Below, in pieces: positions 54,417 through 64,000 of a stretch of DNA of 64,000 nt (positions are counted from its first letter, which is position 1; every line of letters begins with the position of its first letter). The stretch spans positions 744,001 to 808,000 of the forward strand of contig BCKC01000001.1 in assembly GCA_001600455.1 (NCBI GenBank). The letters run 5' to 3'. Position numbers and translations under genes: made by a program. The stretch is from Endocalyx cinctus (lineage: Eukaryota > Ascomycota > Sordariomycetes > Amphisphaeriales > Apiosporaceae). The notes beneath the pieces were generated by a model. It was not told the DNA's origin and did not search any database. It saw nothing but the letters and a program-made list of their open reading frames with translations.

Positions 54417-56318
54417 ATGGGACCACCGTTCAAGATCGACGATTGGCAGAAAGCTGCCGCTGAAAAGCGACAGGGGCTGTACGACTCGATCCCCAAGAGC
54501 CATCTGCTACCGCCGGAGCTCGCCGCGAGAGCGGCCAAGGATGATCTGTTACCTTCCGATCCCGAAATTCTTTCGTGCGGAATTCTGTCGCCTCTAGACA
54601 TAGAAATTACGAGCATCTACGACGCCGCTGTTCTCGTGGACCGGATCGCGCAGCGCAAGTATACCGCCGTGCAGGTGACGGAAGCGTTTTGCAAGCGCGC
54701 CAGTATAGCTCAGCAGACGACAAACTGCCTGACCGAATACTTCTACGACCGCGCGATGGAGCGTGCCAAGTGGCTAGATGATTACCAGGAAAAAGAAGGC
54801 AAGACGGTTGGCATCCTTCACGGGCTCCCCGTTTCGTTAAAGGTGAGTTTGTTTGGCATGACTCGACTTATGAAACCCTTTGAAATAAGATGAACTGAAG
54901 CATTCGCGATTATTTTCTATAGGACTGCTTTGGAATCAAGGATTTGCCCATCACAGCTGGCATGGTTTCGTGGATTCCGAATATTTCTCCTGTAGATTCC
55001 TCTATTACAAAAGCTCTACTCGCAGCTGGTGCGGTATTATATGTGAAGACAAACGTTTCTCAGGCCCACCTTATGGTTGAGAGCATCAACAACGTATTTG
55101 GAACATCTAAGAACCCTTACAACCTTGCCCTTTCAGTTGGTGGGTCTAGCGGCGGGGAGGGTGGTCTGCTTGCTGCGCATGGCAGTATCCTGGCTACTGG
55201 GACGGATGGAGGCGGTAGTATTCGATTTCCTGCCGCCTTCTGCGGTGTTTGTGAGTATTTCGCGTTGTCCGATTATACTTTGAAACGGCAACACGGGACT
55301 AATAATATGATGAAGGGGGTATTAAGTGCTCTAAAGGTCGAATTCCTGCGATGGGCCTAATGGGTCCCAAAGATGGTAACGAGTCGACCAACGCGGGCTT
55401 TGGCCCGATGGCTCATACGGTTTCCTCCATGGAACTGTGGTTAAAGGCCCAACTAGCGAATGAACCTTGGAATTTCGACCCCACAGCCATTCCAATGCCT
55501 TGGAACGAAGAAGAGGCCAAGAGGACGACGAAAAAGTTAATAATAGGAGTTCTTTGGGATGACGGCGTGATACGCCCGACACCTCCTGTAACAGTGAGTA
55601 ACCTGCTAACACACTTCCGGTATTTCAATTTATCTAATGATATTTTTTATAGCGCGCTATGAAAGAAATGGTGAATATGCTCAAAAATGCGGGGCACAAA
55701 CTAGTTGACCTGCCTGAGGAGCAGATGAACGATATACATCGTCGAGCCTTGGCTTGTACCATGAAATCTAATGTTCAGTCTGGCGGATATAACCTTATGA
55801 AACACTTCGAGGCATCTGGCGAACCAATCGTTCCCAGAACGGCAACAGGGTCTCCAGCATCATTCCTCACAACGCATGAAGTGTTTGCCAATCACCTAGT
55901 CCGTGGTGGGTTGATAGGGGAATACAACGAGCTTTGGGGTAAATACGGCCTCGACGCAATTCTCGCACCAGCGGTGGCCCATCCAGCTCCCCCGCACGGC
56001 AAGTATGTATCGAATGGTTACGCGACCGTGTACAACATGCTAGATTACGCTACGGGTAGCATCCCCGTCACGAAGCCGGATATGGAATTGGACGCGGCGC
56101 CGAAAGAGTGGTATGAGAGCGAGCCGTACCCAAGAATTGAGCCGGAGCGCTTTCCCTATGACTGGGGCGATAAGGAGATGAAAGAACTTTATACCGGACC
56201 CGAGGTGTATAAGAACGGACCAGTCGGCGTTCAAATCGTATGTAGACGACTTAGGGAAGAGAAGCTCGTGAGCATCCTTAAGGAGGCTGAAGCTCTGATG
56301 GCTGAACGAGCAGCATAG
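54417..56318 (+). CDS. Amidase-signature family hydrolase, acetamidase-like (565 aa, 4 exons)
   Basis: Exons 54417-54842, 54923-55250, 55316-55593 and 55653-56318; donors GTGAGT at all three introns, with a GGACTAATAAT branch in intron 2. Ser-cisSer-Lys catalytic triad is visible: Lys142 (GLPVSLKD), Ser217 (SVGGSSGGEG) and nucleophile Ser241 (GTDGGGSIRFP). Downstream FCGVWGIKCSKGRIPAMGLMGP and the C-terminal GPVGVQIVCRRLREEKLVSILKEAE complete the fold. Members hydrolyse small or fatty-acid amides to acid plus ammonia; no signal peptide, so probably cytosolic. It sits ~490 bp upstream of a Zn2Cys6 regulator on the same strand, suggesting co-regulation in nitrogen or amide use. Substrate is unknown. 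Confidence 0.94.
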
Positions 56319-56810
56319 GTTTTAGTGCTTCAAGAAGATCAATTGAAAAATCTACTCGATAAATTTTTTTTAAAGCATAAGCATAAGCAACCAACAGATG
56401 AAAGCTCTTCCAATTTTCTAACTCGTACAGTATTGAGACTCGTGACTGGGTCCTTAGACCTTGAAGCCCTAGAAAGAAGTGGATTAGATCATTAGAATGC
56501 ACCGAATAAAAGAATTTATGTAATAATACCCTAGACTGTAAATATCTAGAAATATACTAGTTAAATAGGGGTTATCGGAGTGGACTCCGTCGCCGTTTCG
56601 GTGGGCCTCCCTGAATGCCGAAGATAAGGAGGGAACCTAACGGCAAATCGGCATCCATGCATTTCTACCCCATCATAACTTCTTCTTGCCCGGTTATTGC
56701 CCGCTTCTCAAAAGAAGGGGGAAAAAAGAGAAAAAGTTGGGTTAATGATCAGCCCACGCCATTTACTCTTGAAATAAAAGTTGGCAGAGGTGCACTAATC
56801 AAGATCTAAG
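56319..56810. other. Intergenic region before the regulator gene
   Basis: Amidase 3' end and regulator promoter; no gene seen. Confidence 0.6.
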
Positions 56811-58920
56811 ATGAACGGCTTAGCTAAACCTAACCCTGGTGGCGGAGGAAGCCGCGCTTATCGGGCTCGGAAGCAAAGGCCGTAAGTATCTGTTCCCGTT
56901 CCTTTTCTATTACATCCGAAGTAGAAAATCCTTACTGTTTTCCGATCGGGGTCATACGGTTTAAACATCTGTTAACAGGTTTAAAACAGCTGCGATGCGT
57001 GTCGTAAAAGGAAGGTGTGCTGTGTCAGGGAATCGGACTCGGTTGCTTGCACTCTCTGTCAGATGAGATCGCAACCATGCACGTACTTCAGTCAACCCAA
57101 CATCCGACGTCGCCGGGTCAACACAGCTCAGAACATGTCTCATGTGACAAATACTACTTCTTCCTCTCCTGATGCTGCTGCTGGGTGTGCCAGTGAGGGA
57201 ACAAACCCTACCACGGAATCCCCGAGAAGTTCTGAAGCAGGAGAAAGCTCGACTAGAGAACTTCGAGAAGAATGGGTACCGCAATTCGTAGGCCTCAGCG
57301 GCGATCAGGATCCCTACGTCCTGAGGCACTGCGAGTTCGATGGGAACAGGTATAGACGCCCCGGATGGGCTTGTCTTCGCGTGCGGGGAGCGGAGAATAT
57401 CCCAACCCACTTCACTGTACGAAATTTTGATATTCTGCTTCCCTGGGAAAAAAAATGACACACAACGTTTATTATTCACGATATTTGGTACTGACGAAGG
57501 TTCATGACAACAGGTTGTCCCAAATACACATTTAGATGCCAGGCCACCTTGGTATCCTTCTCATCCACCTTTCGACACGACTTCAGAACTTCACCATCAG
57601 CTCATGCAAGCGTATTTTTCTACTGTGCACACGTCTTTTCCACTTCTCGATCCTAACGCTTTCTCTGACTCATCTTCGACGGATGTTGAACCACCGCTCC
57701 TAATGGCAGTATACCTACTCGCGCGAGCTTTCCTCAGCCCCGGTGGCCCTATAACCGTACCACTGTCGCAATCGTGCGAGTGGGCCACTTTCCTCCACCG
57801 AGCCCTGCCCCTCGAGGCAAGACACCCCCGCTTGGAGACGATAGAGGCCGGCATATGTTTCTTGCAGAGACACACGCAGATCCACCGGGCCCCTACGATT
57901 CCGGGTCTATGGAGCGACATCGGAAGCCTCGTCGGCATGGCGCATGACCTAGGTCTAAACGTTGACCCGAGCGCATGGGAGATAAGCCCCGGTCAAAAGA
58001 GTCGACGCATACGGCTTGCGTGGGCTCTCTTCATATCCGATAAATGGGCCGCTTTGGGTTTAGGCCGTCCGAGTTACATATCGCGCGATGACTGGAGTGT
58101 ACCCATGGTGACGGAGGATGATTTCGTTTCCTCAACGGTGAGTTTGATATCTTCGCCACTACAGAGAAAGTGGGAAACCACCAGGTTGGCGCGCAACGTG
58201 TTTATCTGTATGGCAAAACTAAGCTTGATCCTGGCCGAGGTATTGTCAAAGTTTTACACGATCAGGGCTATGGATCAGCTTAGGAAGTTATCTCCGGAAG
58301 AAATATTAGATTTATTGGCGCGGTTCGAGGCGCAGCTAGATTTATTTTTCCACGCGAGTTTCATCCCTCTGCGTAACCTTGTGCTGTCGGATGCCGGGGA
58401 TGGTGGCGGGGGATCCGAGTCGATCCTGGACCCCTCAGGCACGGTTGAGCTAGCGTACTACACATTACAGGTGGTTCTGTACCGGGCGATCTTAAGACAT
58501 CTCGTGCCGACCGCGTCCGGGTCTGAACAAGACCCACATAATTACCAATATGCGCAGCAGCACGTACGTAAAGGAGCACGAAACGCCCTTTTATCAGCGA
58601 CGAATCTTCTCAGCGGGCTGCAAGTGTCTCGGCTGCGTGCCTTCTGGTGGTCGCCCGTGAGTCGCATCAACTTCGCCATAGTCGGCAGTTTCATGTTCAG
58701 CATGCTATTGTCGTCGACGGAGGAGCCCGAAGTTGAATATTGGACAGGACAGATCGACCGGTACCGCCGCTTGCTAGATCTGCAGAGCATTAGTTTCGAC
58801 ACTACCAAACTCGCTGTCAAGCGACTAGAACTTCTCGCTTGCGTGACGTCTGGCCCTGGGGATAACGAGAGTATTAACGGAGGACTTTGGGGACAAGAGC
58901 CCTGGGATTTATGTATTTGA
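56811..58920 (+). CDS. Zn2Cys6 transcription factor with fungal-specific middle-homology domain (634 aa, 3 exons)
   Basis: Exons 56811-56881, 56990-57416 and 57514-58920; intron 1 splits the codon before the first zinc Cys (acceptor AAAACAG). The zinc cluster is CDACRKRKVCC...CTLCQMRSQPC, ligands Cys25, 28, 35, 44, 47 and 54; position 34 is an extra Cys where Arg is usual. Basic residues follow (IRRRRV). The C-terminal part has the Fungal_trans pattern: AYFSTVHTSFPLLDPNAF, then LLMAVYLLARAFLSP, GLWSDIGSLVGMAHDLGLNVDPSAWEIS and RRIRLAWALFISDKWAALGLGRPSYI. A nuclear DNA-binding regulator. Its position between the amidase and the DUF1479 gene suggests it controls them, which is inference. Confidence 0.92.
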
Positions 58921-58985
58921 ATATTATTTAGAGTGTTACATAGTAATTAAACGTATTTGAGTATGTAAACACCTATTTGAAGATT

Positions 58986-60564
58986 TTACTTGCGCTTGCT
59001 CAGCCACGTCTGGTTATCGTACATGGAGTCAGGTCTTGCCATGGCTTCATTTGCCATCGCCCTGATTTTCTTCTGACCTTCAGTTAGACTAGGCTCGTCC
59101 ACATCAAAATGCTTTAACCCCAAGCCACGCAGCCCTGCCTCTGTCAAAATATTCTGCTCCCTAGCGCCGTGGTCGTCATGTTCTTTCTCCATCTCGTAAG
59201 GGCCGCCCAAATCAAGATAGAAGTCAGCAGGCGGTTCAACGGCGCGGAAATTGGCCCGCATGCGCAGCATGTTCTCAATATTGTACTGACACAGCGGTGT
59301 TGATGCGATATACATAACGCTGCTGTCTTCGGTACCATTATGCATCGACTCAACTTCATGCACAAGGTCGCAGTGCCAGTACATGAAGTCTCCAGGTCGT
59401 ACCTTTTGTACCGAAACCATGCTCTTCTTCTGCTCTAGGTCTGGGTGGTAAGTGGTGGTAGGGAAAAACTGGCCCTTGCCGGGCTGCGCGCCAGGGAATG
59501 TGGGTTGGCTAAAGTCGATCGTGTCGTCATCATGATCGGCGAAGAATGGCCGTAGCATGATATATGCCATAACCATCTTGAGGTTGGGGATCACCCGCAG
59601 CGTACCCTCGCCGGGTCCCGAGTTGCACAGGCTTAGCCACCCTTGCATGGCGCGGAAGGAAGAGCACCCACCCTGCTGTCGGTACAAGTCGACCTTGGCG
59701 TCCGGCCTATTATCCATGATCCATCCGTCCCACTCCTCCCAGCGACCTTCGAAGATGTCTTGGTAGTTCTCGCGGTATTTGGGATCTTCCCAGCGTTCTA
59801 TAGCACTGCTATCTAGGTGCGCCCTTAGGCTATACTCGTTGTCACCAGCCTCACGGATACGAAATCGATCCGCGTAGTGGACCTGAGAGTCCATATCAAT
59901 CGGCAGGGATGAGTCCTCGACTCGCCACAACTTCATGACGGCTTCCATAGCACCGAGAACTTCTGGATGCGATCGTGCCTGTACCTGAGGCCGCGTCCAG
60001 TACAGAAGCCAGAAAACGGGGTTGCTGAGCGGTTTACCACCGACACCGCGGTGTTTCTGCGTGTACTCGCGAAGCTCGGCTTTCCACTTTAGGGCTTGCT
60101 CCTCTGGTACCACATTTCGGAATAAAACGCAGCCCGAGTCACGAGCGCGTGTCGCTATCTCTTCGGGGATTTTACCTCCTGTTTATAACCCTTTCGTTAA
60201 CGATTAATTGACCAATGGAAACCTAGGACCTAGGTTTAAGAGTATAGAGGAAATAAATAAACACCCTCTTATATTTCAAAATCAAGTGGGAGATTTCCCT
60301 ACCGTTTTTCTTCACATCTTCCCATTGCACCTCCGGAATAGCGGCTTGTTGTGCCTGGGCGATCCTCTCCATCTCCACCTTGAGCGCATTTTTGAGACGT
60401 ATGTATGAGGCCGTAACTGCTTCTTCATGCTCGGGCTTGATAATCTCGCGCTTGAGGGTCACGAACCTCTCGTCGAGTCTCGGAGGCTGGGGTATCTCAC
60501 CCCGAAGCTCTATAGAAGCAGGGGCAGCAGCACTGGCCGCTGTGGTTGTGGTAGTTGTACTCAT
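58986..60564 (-). CDS. DUF1479 protein, putative Fe(II)/2-oxoglutarate oxygenase (484 aa, 2 exons)
   Basis: Exons (minus) 60564-60303 and 60178-58986; the 124-nt intron (GTAGGG donor, AAACAG acceptor) restores EDVKKNGGKIPEEIATRARDSGCVLFRNVVPEEQA. Family features follow: NPVFWLLYWTRPQVQARSHP, a likely iron-binding LRAHLDSS (His and Asp), AMQGWLSLCNSGPGEGTLRVIPNLK, PGAQPGKGQFFP, RPGDFMYWHCDLVHEVE (probable distal His) and MYIASTPLCQYN. DUF1479 belongs to the double-stranded beta-helix oxygenase group (E. coli YbiU type), with no settled substrate. No signal peptide. It converges tightly on the regulator gene (65 bp between stops), consistent with one functional unit with the amidase. Confidence 0.88.
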
Positions 60565-61267
60565 TTTGAACTTTTTTTTTTTTATTCTCTAAGAATTCGA
60601 GAGGTAATACAAGGGATTAGAATTTATTCCTAAACTTATATCAATCAGTAACGTATGATCTCCAGGTTTGTGGTATCCTTAGCCTTTGGACTTTCAGGGC
60701 GCTTCTCCTCCTCCCCACTTGCCAATCCATGCCAAATACAGGGAGTGGTTGCGCCGCGCGCGAATGCCCACTCTACCTCCGATGTAGATCATACTCAGCG
60801 CTGCCAAGAAATACTAGCCGCGGCGCGACCATAGCTATGAAAACATTGACCTTGCGTTAGAGTTTAACTACATGCATTTTAGTGGTGATGGTAGTGTCTT
60901 TATTTTTTAACCTTCAGGGGCTTTATTCATTGAAAATGGGACACTGTCAGCTTTGAATCCTCATAATTATTTATTAGTCCAACAGAGATACACTTTAGTA
61001 GAATAAGATAGTTCTTTCTGAAGAATTAAGGTGCCTGTCTCCCGTTTAACTAACAACTGTCACAATCAGACATATCAATAACAGTAACCAGAACTACGTC
61101 AAATTTAACAATGCTCCCAGATAAAAATCAAACATCCCAGGACGAGGGGTCGATGGAAATCTTTTCAGTTCGCCACATGAACGCCGACCTCTAATCATTA
61201 TAACCTTTGAAAAATGTATAGAACTTATCATAATCGAGTATATTGATTCTGAATTATATTGAATTAC
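60565..61267. other. Intergenic region, no gene
   Basis: Promoter of the DUF1479 gene on the left, 3' end of the membrane-protein gene on the right. No coding signal. Confidence 0.6.
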
Positions 61268-62963
61268 TTATCCACGCGAAATATGATCGCTCCCTCTGGA
61301 AACAGAGAAATCACTCCGTGTCTGCGGTGCTAGCGGATCGTAAACCAATAATGGAGCAGTCATATATTCGGGCAATGATGGTGTTCTAGACCTTCGCCGC
61401 ATATCGTCTAACGGGTATTCCACTCCAGCCGGTGGATTTGCAGCTGTTGAGCCTAACCTATCGTGAATATTCTGGCCCCACGGCTCTAGTTGCGAGTGCG
61501 ATGGTGTTGACTTCGACGGCCGCATTCGCCACCTCTTTGGCACAAACCTCTCATACATCATCTGTCTGAATGTCCTTGTCAGCCCGAATACTATCCATAT
61601 TGCCAATCCGGGCGTGACGCCATATATATATCCGATGATATTCGATCTGGCACGCTCAGCACTTAGGTCAGGCTGATCTGCTTGAGCATCCTTGGCGACA
61701 TCATCACGCTGAGGAAGGTGGGTAAAAATGCTCGCTACTATGAATATTCTAGACCCCAGTTATTTAGGAAATGTCTGTAGCTGAAAGGGGATATTCCCAT
61801 TGAGTAAGTACTTACGAGATAAGAATGATAGCTGCTAGAAGCCGAAGCACTAGCCAGTTACTATCAAACACTGCTGGTAAGGCATTACCAACATGAGCTT
61901 GATGTGGCTGAGAACTGCTGTTAGACGCTCCGGAGCTCCTGAACCAAATCTTCCGTCCACGGGAATTCTCTGTGGAGGCCGACATGTATCTCAAAGAGAG
62001 CTTTGTCATTACGTATTTTCTAATGACAATGGAGATACTAATGATACCAACGGAGCAACTACCGACAGCTATGATGAATTAGTTCAGCTCTGCATTCACA
62101 TGTATCTCTCAACCGCTATTCATCCTTTGTGACTGTTACTCCAAGAGTTTTAGTACGTTAAGGTGAAAATTCAAGGGCACCTACCTTGAATATTAGCCAC
62201 TATTAGATATGCCGTAAAACTATTCTGTATAGTCCGTGTCTGAAGTAGTCCGATCGTGATGACATCAAGTATAAGAGGTAAGACTATGCTGGACACCTTG
62301 TATACTCGCTCGGCGATTGGTCTATTTCCCCAATAGCCATATATGGTTAAAACCAGCTGAATAGAACTATTCAAGATTTTAGTAATATTGGATAATCAAA
62401 GATATAATGAGCATGTAACTGTACTATGTCATAAGATACGAAGACTCGATGATGTAGCAGAATAGTCCTATGATATCAGGGGTGAGCGAGCATGATCGGA
62501 AGCATTTAGTGGAATATTTCACTTACGGATAATCGCCAATACTCTCATAAAACCAAAATTGCCGTTATTGAAGATGACATCAGCATTTGTATAGTTGGCT
62601 TTGATGTAGTAAAGTTGAGCGAACATGATATCATTCCATAATCTAATGATCCAGATGAATTAATAATACATATATACAGCAGCTGTCGACACATTTAAAG
62701 AATTCCTCACATGTAATTATATATCTGTTGTATAATACTACTGATAGTACATAACAGAGCAAAATAGGCAATGAGGGCCACATCTAGCCATCCCAGTGTA
62801 AGTTAAGATTTCCCAATTAGAACACTTGTTTAGGCTTACAGCTTAGTCGCTCATGGCTGATCCAGTAAAGCCATATGAGAATAATGTTGGTAAACAAACA
62901 AATAAACGTGAATAACAGCACGCCGACAGCATCCGGAATAGTTCCTGCTGGAAGTTGAGACAT
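61268..62963 (-). CDS. Multi-exon integral membrane protein of unknown function (about 367 aa, 6 exons)
   Basis: Proposed exons (minus): 62963-62840, 62783-62711, 62642-62543, 62356-62185, 61969-61816, 61748-61268. Exons 1, 2, 3 and 5-6 join cleanly. Hydrophobic helices are AVGVLLFTFICLFTNIILIW, VALIAYFALLCTISSII, SSIVLPLILDVITIGLL, NWLVLRLLAAIILISIFIVASIF and IIGYIYGVTPGLAIWIVFGLT; the conserved-looking segment DIMFAQLYYIKANYTNADVIF is a loop. The tail is basic then Ser/Pro-rich. The exon 3 to 4 junction is uncertain: the obvious GTAAGT donor at 62526 puts the reading out of frame, while a weaker GTATTG donor 16 nt earlier keeps it. No family recognised. Could be a gene with a polymorphic or damaged splice site. 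Confidence 0.55.
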
Positions 62964-64000
62964 GGTGGTTCGTGTTACTGCTCTCACTGGAAAACCAGAT
63001 GTAAGTACAGCGTAGAGGAAGGAGACGGAAGGTTAATAGAATTAATGGTGGGAAAATAGAAATTACTCACACACCCCCCGCAGAGACGTATCAAATACGG
63101 TAGAATGCTGATTTGTTAGAGCCGCGACAGAGTGATAAGGGCGCGGATGGTGGACATGCACGATTGGTAAATTAATATGTGTTTAATATATATTTATGTA
63201 ATGATTCTTGGCGTATGAGCCCACCGAACAGTACCACATAGTACCGACATATTTAAATGTGCATTAGAGCCAAATACTTAAATCTACATTCTGAATATTA
63301 TGAATCTCAAGTAGATAGATAAATACCTTACTTCCGCACAAGCATATACGAGCCTCATTGCTCAGCCGCAGAGTTTGAGTTGCTTCAGTTATAACCAAAA
63401 GGGTGTTGCATTCATTCGCGCAACAGTGTTGGGAGTAGTTATTTAATCTTGACCTACAGCAACAGCTGGAGAGATAAACATGGCTTAAAGCCAACCCCTC
63501 TCCTCACATACAATTTAACATATACAGGCAAAAATAGCTGTCATCCATCTGACTTGTAATACTCCGTATTTTTTTTCAGCTAATCTACACTGATAAACAA
63601 CATAATGGATGGTAATTGGCTGTTCCTTTACAAACCCCCATTTCTACCCACTACCAAGGACAAGTTGCTGACCGCTTCCCCTCTCTTGTCCTCCCACACC
63701 ACATCATTTCTATTTGAATCTGTCAGATGTCTGGCATACTGATCCTCTGGTAAACAAACTCCTAAACTCTTTGCCTAAGTTTACGAAGGGTCTTCTACCC
63801 GCCTCTACGGAACCATCTTTAAAAGCCTTTAAATACATACAATTCTGCATAAGTACATAGTTCAAAGCGTATTATGTAATAATATAGCAATAACATTATA
63901 ATGAATAATTCAAGTTATAGTAAAAATTGTAATGTAAACTCAGGACGTTCGGTGGGCTGGTAAGCTCACCTCTAGTTCTAGAATACCATCACATGCTGAA
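62964..64000. other. Right-edge sequence, no gene
   Basis: AT-rich; promoter of the membrane-protein gene at left. The minus-strand frame at 63264-63494 has no support. Confidence 0.55.

Noticed and set aside
58141..58167. GTGAGT...CTACAG inside exon 3 of the regulator as an intron
   Set aside because: Only 27 nt, below the size of fungal introns; frame is open through it.
1..64000. CRISPR arrays, rRNA, intact transposons or terminal inverted repeats
   Set aside because: None seen; repeats present are short simple-sequence tracts only, and the organism is eukaryotic.

Overview
The window looks like nuclear chromosomal DNA of a filamentous ascomycete (Pezizomycotina). The evidence is short spliceosomal introns (about 54-220 nt, GTRWGT donors, CTAAC/CTAAT-like branch points, YAG acceptors), monocistronic genes on both strands, pyrimidine-rich promoters, and families typical of these fungi: Zn2Cys6 regulator, GT15/GT32 mannosyltransferases, AA7-type flavin oxidase, DUF2293, DUF1479 and YAT amino-acid permease. 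A sordariomycete, perhaps xylarialean, origin is only an impression. No rRNA, tRNA, CRISPR array or intact transposon was recognised. One ambiguous base is present (n at 53799).

Region by region. 0.4-12.5 kb is gene-rich: a coiled-coil protein, peptidyl-tRNA hydrolase divergent from an RVS161-like BAR protein, a secreted lactonase-fold protein, a secreted bicovalent-FAD oxidase and a two-HKD phospholipase-D-like protein. 12.7-18.8 kb holds one very large ORF (about 2000 aa), a ZNFX1/Hrr1-type SF1 RNA helicase with a CCCH finger, NF-X1 repeats and a C-terminal RZ finger. 18.8-23.3 kb is a gene-poor, AT-rich stretch. 23.3-33 kb holds an OCH1-like GT32, a single-pass Ser/Thr-rich membrane protein, a Fringe-like glycosyltransferase with a PAN-like tail and a small unknown protein.

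33.6-42.0 kb is a decaying accessory block. It has a short fragment of a highly reducing polyketide synthase dehydratase domain, an intact-looking short-chain dehydrogenase, a flavin oxidase broken by an internal deletion, a frame change and a stop, a membrane protein with one in-frame TAA, and a zinc alcohol dehydrogenase relic with a large deletion. My reading is the remains of a secondary-metabolite locus, and I regard it as the most interesting part of the window.

44.0-53.7 kb returns to functional genes: amino-acid permease, DUF2293 protein, a second GT32, a GT15 mannosyltransferase and a small basic protein. 54.4-60.6 kb looks like a small catabolic unit: amidase, Zn2Cys6 regulator and a DUF1479 putative Fe(II)/2-oxoglutarate oxygenase. 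A multi-exon membrane protein lies at 61.3-63.0 kb and nothing recognisable follows it.

Working together: four Golgi-type glycosyltransferases within about 29 kb suggest a wall or glycoprotein-glycan emphasis, but they are interspersed with unrelated genes. The amidase/regulator/oxygenase group is the only set where proximity suggests a shared pathway.
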